In this document: positions 30,104-38,128 of the stretch, in pieces
How the letters are laid out: every line of letters begins with the position of its first letter
Position numbering within the stretch: position 1 is the first letter of the stretch
Program-made: the position numbers and the translations under genes
Notes under the pieces: model-generated
Told to the model about the DNA's origin: nothing
The model's database searches: none
The model's input: only the letters and a program-made list of their open reading frames with translations
Assembly (NCBI RefSeq): GCF_010994375.1
Contig: NZ_WHMA01000020.1
Coordinates: 1-59,957, forward strand
Source: Halomonas sp. NO4
Lineage (GTDB): Bacteria > Pseudomonadota > Gammaproteobacteria > Pseudomonadales > Halomonadaceae
Direction of reading: 5' to 3'
DNA: 59,957 nucleotides

Positions 30104-31744
30104 ATGCCTCGCCACCCCCTGCCACTGCGTTACAGTGCCTACGCCGCCAGCCTGCTGGGCCTGGCGGCGAGCCTCGCCGGTCTCGCCGCCAGTGCCCTCT
30201 GGGGCTGGGGCGTGCTGGGCTTCGGCCTGCTCGCCGCCCTGGGCACCTACGACCTGTGCCAGCGCCGGCGCACGGTGAGCCGCAACTACCCGATCCTGGC
30301 CCATCTGCGCTACAACCTGGAGTCGGTGGGTCCCGAGATTCGCCAGTACTTCATTCAGCCGGATACCGAGGCGGTGCCCTTCTCCCGCGAGCAGCGCCGC
30401 CTGGTTTACCAGCGTGCCAAGGGCGTGAGCGACAAGCAGCCCTTCGGCTCGCTGCACGACATGGCCGCGCCGGGCTACGAGTGGATGAGCCCATCGCTGG
30501 CGCCCGTGCACAACGACGCCGCGGACTTTCGCCTGACCGTCGGCGCCGACCGCACCCACCCCTACTCGGCAAGCGTCTTCAACATCTCGGCGATGAGCTT
30601 CGGTGCACTCTCGTCCAACGCCATCGCCGCGCTCAACCAGGGCGCCAGGGACGGCGGCTTCTACCACGATACCGGCGAGGGAGCGATCTCCCCCTATCAC
30701 CGCCATGGCGGCGACCTGGTGTGGGAGATCGGCTCGGCCTACTTCGGCTGCCGCGACGAAACCGGTCGCTTCGACCCCGAGCGCTTTCGCGAGCATGCCA
30801 CGCAGGACGCGGTGAAGATGGTGGAGATCAAGCTCTCCCAGGGTGCCAAGCCAGGGCACGGCGGTATCCTGCCCGCCGCCAAGGTCACCGCCGAGATCGC
30901 CAGCACCCGCGGCGTGCCGCTGGGCGAAGACGTGATTTCCCCCGCGGCCCACTCGGCCTTCACCACGCCGCGCGAGCTGATCGCCTTCATCGTGCGCCTG
31001 CGCGAACTTTCCGGCGGCAAGCCGGTGGGCATCAAGCTGGCCATCGGCCACCCCTGGGAGTGGTTCGCCATCGTCAAGGCGATGCGCGAAACGGGCGAGC
31101 ACCCCGACTTCGTGGTGGTGGACGGCGGCGAGGGCGGCACCGGCGCCGCCCCGCTGGAGTTCATCAATCGTCTGGGCATGCCGCTCACCGACGCATTATT
31201 GATAGTGCACAACACCCTGGTGGGCGCCGGGCTGCGCGACCGGGTGCGCGTCGCCGCCGCCGGCAAGATCATCAGCGCCTTCGACATCGCCCGCACCATG
31301 GCGCTGGGTGCCGACTGGTGCAGCGCCGCCCGCGGCTTCATGTTCTCTCTCGGCTGCATCCAGGCCCGCACCTGCCACACCGACCGTTGCCCCAGCGGCG
31401 TGGCGACGCAAGACCGCCTGCGCGGCAGCCGGCTCGACGTGGCGGACAAGTCGCAGCGCGTGGCGCACTTCCACGCCAACACGGTCGCCGCGCTCGCCGA
31501 GATGCTGGGCGCCGCCGGCCTCGCTCATCCGCGCGAGCTGGGGCCGGAGCACGTGCTGCACCGCCTCTCCGCCTACGAGGTGAAGAGTTTCGCCGAGCTT
31601 CACGACTTCCTCGCCCCGGAGGAGCTGCTCGAGGTGGGCGCCGGCCAGCACCCCGTGTTCCGCGACTTCTGGGAAGCCGCCACCCCCGACAACTTCGCCC
31701 CGCCCGAGCCGGTGGCCCGGCTGCGGGAGAGCAAGCTGGTGTAG
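30104..31744 (+). CDS. Membrane-anchored FMN protein of the glutamate-synthase family (GltB2-like)
   Basis: A 546-residue protein. Two hydrophobic segments at about 10-45 anchor it. Then comes a domain like the FMN-binding synthase domain of glutamate synthase (VFNISAMSFGALSSNAI, KPGHGGILPAAKV, VVVDGGEGGTGAAP). The cysteine cluster GCIQARTCHTDRCPSG has the spacing of the 3Fe-4S site of GltB. No amidotransferase domain and no GltD partner are present, so ammonia- or glutamine-dependent glutamate synthesis is not shown. The start follows AAGGAGCGCGCC. It is 55 bp downstream of the LysR gene and 97 bp before a cytochrome b561; the gap has an ACGACAC/GTGTCGT dyad at 31765-31800. Confidence 0.87.
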   Translation: MPRHPLPLRYSAYAASLLGLAASLAGLAASALWGWGVLGFGLLAALGTYDLCQRRRTVSRNYPILAHLRYNLESVGPEIRQYFIQPDTEAVPFSREQRRLVYQRAKGVSDKQPFGSLHDMAAPGYEWMSPSLAPVHNDAADFRLTVGADRTHPYSASVFNISAMSFGALSSNAIAALNQGARDGGFYHDTGEGAISPYHRHGGDLVWEIGSAYFGCRDETGRFDPERFREHATQDAVKMVEIKLSQGAKPGHGGILPAAKVTAEIASTRGVPLGEDVISPAAHSAFTTPRELIAFIVRLRELSGGKPVGIKLAIGHPWEWFAIVKAMRETGEHPDFVVVDGGEGGTGAAPLEFINRLGMPLTDALLIVHNTLVGAGLRDRVRVAAAGKIISAFDIARTMALGADWCSAARGFMFSLGCIQARTCHTDRCPSGVATQDRLRGSRLDVADKSQRVAHFHANTVAALAEMLGAAGLAHPRELGPEHVLHRLSAYEVKSFAELHDFLAPEELLEVGAGQHPVFRDFWEAATPDNFAPPEPVARLRESKLV

Positions 31745-31841
31745 TCAACATGAACCCAGCATGAACGACACGTTAAGGCCCCGGCAAGGCGCAGTGTCGT
31801 ACAAGGATCACGTCCATTCTTACCCAACGAGGAGTGATCCC

Positions 31842-32363
31842 ATGAACTGGCTCGACACCGAACACCGCTACGGCCTCGTCTCCCGCGCACTGCACTGGTC
31901 CATGGCAGTGCTGGTTCTGGTCATGCTGGCCAGCGACGTCTGGATGGAGGCCCTCGAACACCTCGGCAAAGCCAGCCTGATGGACCTGCACAAGAGCATC
32001 GGCATGCTGCTGCTGGTCCTGTTGGCGTTCCGACTGGTCTGGCGTTGGTACAACCGCGGCCGCCCGCTGCCACCAGCCCACTGGCGCTTCGCCGCCCATC
32101 TCGGCCACCTGGCTCTCTACGCCCTGCTGCTGTTCATTCCGGTAAGTGGAGTGCTCGCCGCCTGGGGAAGCGGCCATGGCATCGACGTCTTCGGGCTGTC
32201 ACTCGTTCCTGCCGGCCCCGAGATCGAATGGCTCGAGGAGGCCTTCGAGGAAACCCACGAAGTCCTCGCCAACCTGCTGTGGCTGACAATCGGCGGGCAT
32301 GTACTCGCCGCCTTCGCCCATCAGTTCCTGCTGGCGGACAGAACGCTGAAGCGTATGGCATGA
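31842..32363 (+). CDS. Cytochrome b561
   Basis: A 173-residue inner-membrane diheme cytochrome of the YodB/CybB type. Four transmembrane helices carry the expected histidines: ALHW in helix 1, DLHKSIGM in helix 2, and GGHVLAAFAHQFLLAD in the last helix. It moves electrons between the quinone pool and unknown partners; one known role for this family is superoxide oxidation. ATG 31842 has GAGGAGTG upstream. Its neighbour, the FMN/Fe-S membrane protein, could be an electron partner, though this is only a suggestion from proximity. Confidence 0.9.
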   Translation: MNWLDTEHRYGLVSRALHWSMAVLVLVMLASDVWMEALEHLGKASLMDLHKSIGMLLLVLLAFRLVWRWYNRGRPLPPAHWRFAAHLGHLALYALLLFIPVSGVLAAWGSGHGIDVFGLSLVPAGPEIEWLEEAFEETHEVLANLLWLTIGGHVLAAFAHQFLLADRTLKRMA

Positions 32364-32458
32364 GTGAAACCCAATGCTCGCCGACTCGGCCAGTCGGATC
32401 GTGCCAAGCGTCTGGCAGTGAACAGAGGCCAGGGTAATATCGCCAGGGCAGTGCACGA

Positions 32459-32475
32459 CATAAGGATGCCTTAAG
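32459..32475 (+). promoter_or_regulatory. Candidate PmrA/BqsR-type response-regulator box
   Basis: CATAAG-GATGC-CTTAAG: two hexamers, 5 bp apart, that match CTTAAG except for one base in the first. It lies 44 bp upstream of the glycosyltransferase start, the first gene of the operon that encodes the response regulator at 33682. Autoregulation is the obvious reading. Confidence 0.55.
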
Positions 32476-32519
32476 CCAGCTCGGCGACAGTGCAGCCTCC
32501 GTCCACACAGGGGGCTCGC

Positions 32520-33701
32520 ATGTTTCCATTCACTTACCTGCGCCGGCATACTGCCATGCGCCGCTTGGGGCGGCGCCTCGAAAGATCTTTCAAGACCTGG
32601 ATCTACCGAGCTTTGCCAAAGAGCTCCCGGTCACCCCGGCCAGCAAGCCCCGATACTCTGGCGGGTGTGCGGCACGTTCTGCTGGTACGTCCCAATTTCC
32701 GTATCGGCAATGCCGTCATCGGGGCCCGTTTGATCCAAGCGTTCGCCGAGGGTCGACCGGAGATCGAGATAGACTATCTTGGAACCGACACCACCCGTGC
32801 GCTATTCGACGGCATGCCACTGGCCCGCTATCACGCCTTGAGCCGTAGCATGCTGGTTCGTCCATGGAAACTGATACAGCTGCTGATTCGGCTCAGGCGG
32901 CGAAAATACGACCTGACTATCCAGATCGGCGAGGGCTCACTGACGAGTTGGCTGCTTATCCAGCTGTGCGGCGCACGGCAGAGCCTGGGGCAGCGCGGCC
33001 GACTGGAAGCGAGCTATGACTGGGTCAGCGATGTGTCACCACCTCATGCCCACGAACTGGCCAGTTCGCTGGCAGCCAGCCTGGGGCTGGCGTGTGCCTC
33101 TCGTCCCTGGTTGGTGGTGTCCGAGCAGGAGAGTCGTTCCGCTGCCGCCAGGCTGGCCGGCTTTTCGGGGCAGCAGGCTCCCATCGGCATCTTCGTCGGT
33201 GGCCATCTCGACAAGCGCCTGCCGCTCGAGTTCTGGCAGGAACTGTTGCGAGGTCTCGAGCAGCACCGACAACCCCATCTCGTGCTGCTGGGCCCGGAGG
33301 AGGCGGCCCTGCACACGCCACTGAAGAGTGCCTGCGGCGAATTCGGTCACGTGCTGCCTCGGATGCCGCTGCGAGACTTTCTGGCTGTGTTGGCCAACCT
33401 GAGACGCCTGATCACTCCGGATACTGGCCCCATGCACATGGCTGCCGCCTTGGAGATCCCTATCTTGGCCTTGCTCCAGGTTAAGGGGTCTCGCAAATTT
33501 GCCCCGAAAGGGCCCAACGATCTGATACTTTTTCGGCCTACCCCAGCCGAGGTCGCCGAAGAGGCCAGCGCCACCTTGTGCCCATGCCTTCCGCTTTCGG
33601 CGCGTGACCATGGCAGCCACCTCACGCCGCGCCTGGCAGCAGGCAAGTCGGCCCATCCGACAGGAGGTAACGACACCCCCCATGCGTATCCTGCTGGTTG
33701 A
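32520..33701 (+). CDS. Glycosyltransferase family 9 (heptosyltransferase-like)
   Basis: A 393-residue GT9 protein, two Rossmann halves. The first half starts with HVLLVRPNFRIGNAVIGARL, the usual N-terminal loop; the second has IGIFVGGHLDKRLP and the nucleotide-sugar site TPDTGPMHMAAAL. The family adds heptose or related sugars to the lipopolysaccharide core. ATG 32520 has GGGGG upstream. Its last 20 bases overlap the response-regulator start, so expression is coupled to the two-component system. A role in surface-sugar remodelling under PmrA-like control is inference. The last 35 or so residues look non-conserved. Confidence 0.85.
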   Translation: MFPFTYLRRHTAMRRLGRRLERSFKTWIYRALPKSSRSPRPASPDTLAGVRHVLLVRPNFRIGNAVIGARLIQAFAEGRPEIEIDYLGTDTTRALFDGMPLARYHALSRSMLVRPWKLIQLLIRLRRRKYDLTIQIGEGSLTSWLLIQLCGARQSLGQRGRLEASYDWVSDVSPPHAHELASSLAASLGLACASRPWLVVSEQESRSAAARLAGFSGQQAPIGIFVGGHLDKRLPLEFWQELLRGLEQHRQPHLVLLGPEEAALHTPLKSACGEFGHVLPRMPLRDFLAVLANLRRLITPDTGPMHMAAALEIPILALLQVKGSRKFAPKGPNDLILFRPTPAEVAEEASATLCPCLPLSARDHGSHLTPRLAAGKSAHPTGGNDTPHAYPAG

Positions 33702-34362
33702 AGATGATCCGAGCCTGGCCTCGGGCATCCGCCTGGCCCTCAAGCCCGAGCACTACACCGTGGACCACTTGGCTGACGGCAACACGGCATTGACCGCCTT
33801 GCAGGGCGACGAGCCTTTCGACGCGGTCATCCTCGACCTGGGCTTGCCAGGGCTGGACGGCATGCACGTGCTGGAAGCGATCCGCCAGCGTGGAAATCGT
33901 GTGCCCGTGCTGGTGCTCACTGCCCGCGACGCCGTCGACGACCGCATCGCCGGCCTGGATGTCGGCGCCGACGACTACATGGTCAAACCCTTTGAGGTGG
34001 CCGAGCTCAAGGCCCGTCTGCGCGCTCTGCTGCGGCGTAGCCAGGGACAAGTCAGCAGCGTGCTGGCATGCCGCGGCATTCGCCTGGATCCCGCCACCCA
34101 CGACGTGCATTATCTCGACAAGCCTGTCGAGCTGTCGCGGCGGGAGTTCACACTGCTGCAAGAGTTCATGAGCCATCCGGGGCGGGTCTTGACCCGCGAC
34201 ACCCTGATCCGACTGGTCTACGGCTGGGACGAGGACGTGGCGAGCAACGCCATCGAGGTCCACGTCCATCACCTGCGGCGCAAGCTATTCCCCGAGCTCA
34301 TCCGCACCCTGCGGGGCATCGGCTACGTGATGGACAAGGAGCCACGAGGCGTGTCGTCATGA
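33682..34362 (+). CDS. OmpR-family response regulator (QseB/PmrA type)
   Basis: A 226-residue regulator. Receiver domain (1-115) with acidic pocket E7-D8-D9, phosphorylation site D52 in LDLGLPG, threonine in LTARD and the lysine in VKPF. Winged-helix DNA-binding domain (about 125-220) with SRREFTLLQ and VHVHHLRRKL...IRTLRGIGYV. It overlaps the glycosyltransferase before it (20 bp) and the kinase after it (ATGA). QseB and PmrA are the closest families I recall; the CTTAAG-type boxes nearby favour PmrA- or BqsR-like DNA specificity. Confidence 0.93.
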   Translation: MRILLVEDDPSLASGIRLALKPEHYTVDHLADGNTALTALQGDEPFDAVILDLGLPGLDGMHVLEAIRQRGNRVPVLVLTARDAVDDRIAGLDVGADDYMVKPFEVAELKARLRALLRRSQGQVSSVLACRGIRLDPATHDVHYLDKPVELSRREFTLLQEFMSHPGRVLTRDTLIRLVYGWDEDVASNAIEVHVHHLRRKLFPELIRTLRGIGYVMDKEPRGVSS

Positions 34363-35768
34363 GCTCCATCCGCCGCCGTACGCTGGGATGGGTAATCCTG
34401 GCCTTCACCGTCAGCATGCTGGCCATCGGCCTGGTCAGCTATCGCTATGCTGCCCATGAGATAGAGGAGCTCTACGACGCCAACTTGGCCCAGAGCGCAC
34501 GCCTGCTGGAGGGCCTGATACAGGCGCCACTACCGGACGATCAGCGCGAAGCTCTACTGGCCAGCTTGGAGAGCGCCTTGCTGCGCGCCGAGCAGTCGGA
34601 CAAGCGTCTCGCCGGCCATCGCTACGAGAGCAAGCTGGCCTTCCAGCTGTGGGAGGAAGGGCGCCTGGTGCTGCGCTCGGCCAGCGCCCCGCCGGAGCCC
34701 TTCACTGACCGCCCCCCGGGTTACGTCGACAGCAAAGTGGCGGATCGCGACTGGCGGGTCTACGTGCTCGATGTCGCCGACTCGTCACGCCGGGTCATGG
34801 TGGCCGAGCGCAGTGACGTGCGCGGTGAGCTGACCCGCGCCATGGCCCTGCGCACCCTGCTGCCTGACCTGATCGGTCTGCCGCTGCTGGTGGTGGTGCT
34901 GTGGTGGGCAACCGGCTGGGGACTGCGCCCACTGTCGCGTCTTGCAGAGGCAATCCGCCACCGCACCCCGCACAACCTGCAGCCGCTGGAAGTACATTCT
35001 CTGCCCCTCGAACTGGCCATCATCGTCGACGCGCTGAACCGCCTTCTGGAGCGCATCCGTGGGCTGCGAGTGCGCGAGAAGCGCTTCATTGCCGACGCTG
35101 CCCATGAGCTGCGTACGCCTTTGACGTTACTCGATCTGCACGCCCAGAACGCCCTGACCGCCGAAACCCCCAATGACCGCCGCGAGGCGCTGGAGGAGCT
35201 GCGCTCGGGCGTGGCCCGTACCATCCGGCTGGTCTCCCAGTTGCTGACCCTGGCTCGCCTGGACCCCGAAGAGGAAGAAGGCCCGACCGAGCTCCCCGAC
35301 GCCAACCTGCTGATCGAAGTCCGCGAAGCGCTGGTCGAGCTTTCACCACTGGCCATCGAACGCCATCAGACACTGGAACTGAAGGCCGATGAAACAAGCG
35401 ACTGGCACCTCAAGGCCGAGCCGGGTGCCATCGGCACCCTGATACAGAAACTGGTCGGCAATGCCCTTCGCTACACCCCGAATGGCGGCGCTGTGATGGT
35501 TACCCTGGAGGCCGACGACATCCGCTTGACCCTGCGCGTGGACGACCAGGGCCCCGGCATCCCCGCAGCGGAACGCGAACGCGTCCTCGAGCGCTTCCAT
35601 CGCCTCGGCCCAGGGGCCGGTGCCGGCCTCGGCCTCTCCATCGTCGAGCGCCTGCTCGACCGCCATGGCGGCCGGCTCACCCTGGACGAAGCGCCCGGCG
35701 GCGGCTTACGTGCCGAGGCGACATTGCCGCGCAACCGGGCGAACGGCGTAGCTGACAGCCAGCCTTGA
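34359..35768 (+). CDS. Sensor histidine kinase partner of the OmpR-family regulator
   Basis: A 469-residue inner-membrane kinase. Transmembrane segment 1 at about 8-30, a periplasmic domain of about 140 residues like the two-component sensor N-terminus (2CSK_N), transmembrane segment 2 at about 172-192, HAMP, HisKA with H249 in AAHELRTPL, and HATPase with N-box GNALRYTPNGG, G1 box DQGPGIP and G2 box GAGLGLSI. The periplasmic domain lacks an obvious ExxE-type iron site, so the signal is unknown. ATG overlaps the regulator stop (ATGA). Confidence 0.92.
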   Translation: MSSIRRRTLGWVILAFTVSMLAIGLVSYRYAAHEIEELYDANLAQSARLLEGLIQAPLPDDQREALLASLESALLRAEQSDKRLAGHRYESKLAFQLWEEGRLVLRSASAPPEPFTDRPPGYVDSKVADRDWRVYVLDVADSSRRVMVAERSDVRGELTRAMALRTLLPDLIGLPLLVVVLWWATGWGLRPLSRLAEAIRHRTPHNLQPLEVHSLPLELAIIVDALNRLLERIRGLRVREKRFIADAAHELRTPLTLLDLHAQNALTAETPNDRREALEELRSGVARTIRLVSQLLTLARLDPEEEEGPTELPDANLLIEVREALVELSPLAIERHQTLELKADETSDWHLKAEPGAIGTLIQKLVGNALRYTPNGGAVMVTLEADDIRLTLRVDDQGPGIPAAERERVLERFHRLGPGAGAGLGLSIVERLLDRHGGRLTLDEAPGGGLRAEATLPRNRANGVADSQP

Positions 35769-35995
35769 GCGAGCGTCAAGATCGAAGCCCGTCTCGTTCT
35801 CCACGCGATGATCCCACGAACAGTGGAAGATCATTTGGCGGACCCGTGGGACGGAGTCGGAACCCCGGCCGCGCGCAGTTGCTCGAAGGTCCGCTTCTTG
35901 TACGGCTCGATCAGCGGGGAGTGAATGCGATTCTCGGTGAGCAAGGCGGCTTAGCGCTGATGCCAAGTGGCAATGTCACCAAGCGGTCATCCCCA

Positions 35996-36012
35996 CTTAA
36001 GCAAGCCTTAAG
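35996..36012 (+). promoter_or_regulatory. Perfect CTTAAG-N5-CTTAAG box
   Basis: CTTAAG-CAAGC-CTTAAG fits the PmrA box (YTTAAK-N5-YTTAAK) and equally the BqsR/CarR box (TTAAG-N6-TTAAG). It lies 63 bp upstream of a small membrane-protein gene and downstream of the kinase. The surrounding 307-bp gap (35769-36075) contains no gene that I can support. Confidence 0.65.
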
Positions 36013-36075
36013 AGAACGCCGCCATCATCACGGGTAGTGGCAATACTGCCGTCGACCGGTACAAGGAGACCCGCT

Positions 36076-36360
36076 GTGAACATGGCGACGCTCGACACCG
36101 CCGACTCGGCTTCATTCTCCAGGAGGACCCGGGGCTGGGTCGCCATGCTGATCTCGGCCGGCGTGCTATTGCTGGCCGTGGGCGTGCTGGGGTCTGGCTG
36201 GGAGCCGATAGAGCTGCCGCTTGGACTGGTCAGCCTCGGGGCCGCAGCGGTCGCGCTGTTGCACCCTGGGCGCCGGTGGGAAGAGGAGAGACTGGAAGAG
36301 GCCAACAGTCTGGTGCTGGCCAGTCTGATCACCCTGGCAGGCTTTCATTTCATGGCCTGA
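36076..36360 (+). CDS. Small membrane protein, probable target of the upstream response regulator
   Basis: A 94-residue protein with three hydrophobic stretches (about residues 20-38, 45-60 and 75-92). GTG 36076 is chosen as start because AAGGAG lies seven bases upstream; the ATG at 36082 is too far from it. No family is recognised. The perfect CTTAAG-N5-CTTAAG box 63 bp upstream suggests it is switched on by the preceding two-component system. Confidence 0.6.
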   Translation: MNMATLDTADSASFSRRTRGWVAMLISAGVLLLAVGVLGSGWEPIELPLGLVSLGAAAVALLHPGRRWEEERLEEANSLVLASLITLAGFHFMA

Positions 36361-36421
36361 GACGGCCGTAGCAGCCGTACCGAGCCTGATGGCTCGTCCC
36401 TGACAATTCCTCGTCCATGAA

Positions 36422-36456
36422 ACGGGCCCGGCACGAGTTTCTCGCACCGGGCCCGT
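36422..36456. terminator. Strong hairpin between convergent genes
   Basis: Ten-base arms ACGGGCCCGG / CCGGGCCCGT plus an inner CGAG/CTCG stem, between the small membrane-protein gene (+) and the PepSY gene (-). It lacks a clear T-run; likely a shared transcription end. Confidence 0.55.
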
Positions 36457-36500
36457 CGCGAGGATGAAGGAATCGACGGGGCAGCCCCGGCGAAAGGGGG

Positions 36501-36977
36501 TCAATCGACCTCCACCTCGATGACGTCGCGCTCACCCTGGCGACTCTTCACCTCGAGCTCACGGCCGTCGGTATCGTAGCCCTCGATCTCGATGCGCCCG
36601 TCGCGGTCGACCTGGAGTTCAGCGAACTCGGCCATGCCCTCGGCCACTGCACTCTCCATGGCCAGGCGTACGTCCGCTTCACTCATACCCCAGGCACCGC
36701 CCTCGCGGCGCTTGCGCTCCTCCTCGAGGCTCTCGCCGCTCGCCAGCGAGAGGCGCACTTCCGCCTGCCACTCATCGTCGAGCCAGCCTTCGACCTCCAC
36801 GCTCTCGTCCCGCTTGACCTCGATCTCCTGGTAGTGGGTGAAGCCGAAAGCCGCGGCCTGCTCCAGCACGCCGTCCAGACGCTCCACCGGCAGGCGTCGG
36901 TCATCGTCAGCATGGGCCACGCTGGCGGCAAGCAGCAGGGTAGCCAGGGAAGTGGTCAGTATCATCTTGCGTATCAT
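36501..36977 (-). CDS. Secreted acidic PepSY-type protein
   Basis: A 158-residue protein with a signal peptide (KMILTTSLATLLLAASVAHA, cleavage after residue 24 or so), so it is periplasmic. The mature part holds two related units with D/E-rich strands (FGFTHYQEIEVKRDESVEVEGW and MAEFAELQVDRDGRIEIEGY), each like a PepSY repeat. ATG 36977 has GGAGG upstream. It is divergent from a second PepSY gene that leads a two-component operon, and both share one 127-bp regulatory region, so it is probably a target or modulator of that system. Confidence 0.75.
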   Translation of the reverse strand: MIRKMILTTSLATLLLAASVAHADDDRRLPVERLDGVLEQAAAFGFTHYQEIEVKRDESVEVEGWLDDEWQAEVRLSLASGESLEEERKRREGGAWGMSEADVRLAMESAVAEGMAEFAELQVDRDGRIEIEGYDTDGRELEVKSRQGERDVIEVEVD

Positions 36978-37063
36978 GGGTACTACCTCCGTCTTTTGGT
37001 GCCCCGTTGATGGGCGCCGCTCCGTTGTATCACCGGCCACCTTGCCCTGAGCTGACGGCGCCG

Positions 37064-37080
37064 TTCATGCTGTATTCATG
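37064..37080. promoter_or_regulatory. TTCATG-N5-TTCATG direct repeat in divergent PepSY promoter region
   Basis: TTCATG-CTGTA-TTCATG has the 11-bp period of OmpR-family tandem half-sites. It lies between two divergent PepSY genes, 23 bp from the start of the rightward one, where the response regulator encoded downstream could bind to control both. Confidence 0.5.
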
Positions 37081-37103
37081 TTCGAACTGGCATCCTACCC
37101 ACC

Positions 37104-37466
37104 ATGAACTCTCGATATGCCCGCTTCTTTCGCCCGCTTACTCTGCCGCAGACCTTGCTGGCCGCAGCACTGGCGTTGGCCCTGCCTACGCTTGCCGACG
37201 AGCACTGGCATGACCTCCACGAAGAGGTACGCCAAGGACGCCTGGTAGCCCTGCCCGACATTCTCGACTGGCTGGAAACGCGCTACCGCGGGCAGGTGCT
37301 GGAAGTGGAGCTCGAACGAGACGATGGTGAGTTGCGCTACGAGGTGGAGATGCTCGGCCCTCAGGGGCAGGTCGTTGAGTTCGAGTTCGACGCCGAGAGC
37401 GGCAAGCTCATCGGCATGGAGGGCGTCAACATCAACGCCATGCAGCGCGAAGAGGGCGACGAATGA
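37104..37466 (+). CDS. Periplasmic PepSY-domain protein
   Basis: A 120-residue protein with a signal peptide (hydrophobic core LLAAALALALPTLA) and one PepSY domain (about 40-110; ILDWLETRYRGQVLEVELERD ... EFDAESGKLIGMEG). It overlaps the response-regulator start by four bases (ATGA). PepSY proteins in front of PhoPQ-like systems are common and may tune the sensor kinase in the periplasm; this is inference from layout. Confidence 0.87.
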   Translation: MNSRYARFFRPLTLPQTLLAAALALALPTLADEHWHDLHEEVRQGRLVALPDILDWLETRYRGQVLEVELERDDGELRYEVEMLGPQGQVVEFEFDAESGKLIGMEGVNINAMQREEGDE

Positions 37467-38128
37467 AGGTGCTGCTGGTGGAAGACGATGCGGCTCTCGC
37501 CGAGGCTCTGGGCACGGCCCTCGGCGAGGCCGGCATGCTGGTCGAGCAGGCGGCCACGGGCGGCGAGGCAGACTTCCTGGTGCGCACCGAACGTTACGAC
37601 GCGGTAATCCTCGACCTGGGCCTGCCCGACGGCGACGGCAGCCGCTGGCTCGCCGAGTGGCGCGAGGACGCCATCGAGCTGCCGGTGCTGGTGCTCACTG
37701 CCCGAACCCGCTGGAACGACAAGGCCGCCGGCTTCTCCGCCGGAGCCGACGACTATGTCACCAAGCCCTTCGAGACGGCCGAAGTGCTGTTCCGCCTGCA
37801 CGCACTCGTTCGCCGCAGCCACGGTCATGCCCACCCCGTGCTACGCATCGGCGAGTTGGCCTTCGACACCCACAGCGGCAGCGTGACGCTGGCCGGACGC
37901 CCGGTCAGCCTGACCGCCCAGGAGTCACGACTGCTCGCCTATCTCGCCCATGCCGCACCGCGGGTGGTCAGTCGCAGCGAACTCGCCGAGCACGTCTACG
38001 ACCGTGACCACGAGCCCGACTCCAACGTCATCGACGTGCAGATCAGCCGCCTGCGCCGCAAGCTCGGCACGACGCGGATCGAAACGCTGCGTGGCCAGGG
38101 TTACCGGCTGGTCGACGCGACCACATGA
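37463..38128 (+). CDS. OmpR-family response regulator (PhoP-like)
   Basis: A 221-residue regulator: receiver with E7-D8-D9, phospho-site D51 (ILDLGLPD), threonine in LTART and lysine in TKPF; winged helix with LTAQESRLL and IDVQISRLRRKL...IETLRGQGYRL. It overlaps the PepSY gene before it and the kinase gene after it, each by four bases. PhoP-like is based on the kinase's HALKTP box and on the winged-helix wording; magnesium sensing is not shown. Confidence 0.92.
   Translation: MKVLLVEDDAALAEALGTALGEAGMLVEQAATGGEADFLVRTERYDAVILDLGLPDGDGSRWLAEWREDAIELPVLVLTARTRWNDKAAGFSAGADDYVTKPFETAEVLFRLHALVRRSHGHAHPVLRIGELAFDTHSGSVTLAGRPVSLTAQESRLLAYLAHAAPRVVSRSELAEHVYDRDHEPDSNVIDVQISRLRRKLGTTRIETLRGQGYRLVDATT

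Noticed and set aside
31765..31800. ACGACAC/GTGTCGT inverted repeat before cytochrome b561
   Set aside because: The arms are only 7 bp with a 22-bp loop and there is no T-run or known motif. It is too weak to call either a terminator or an operator.
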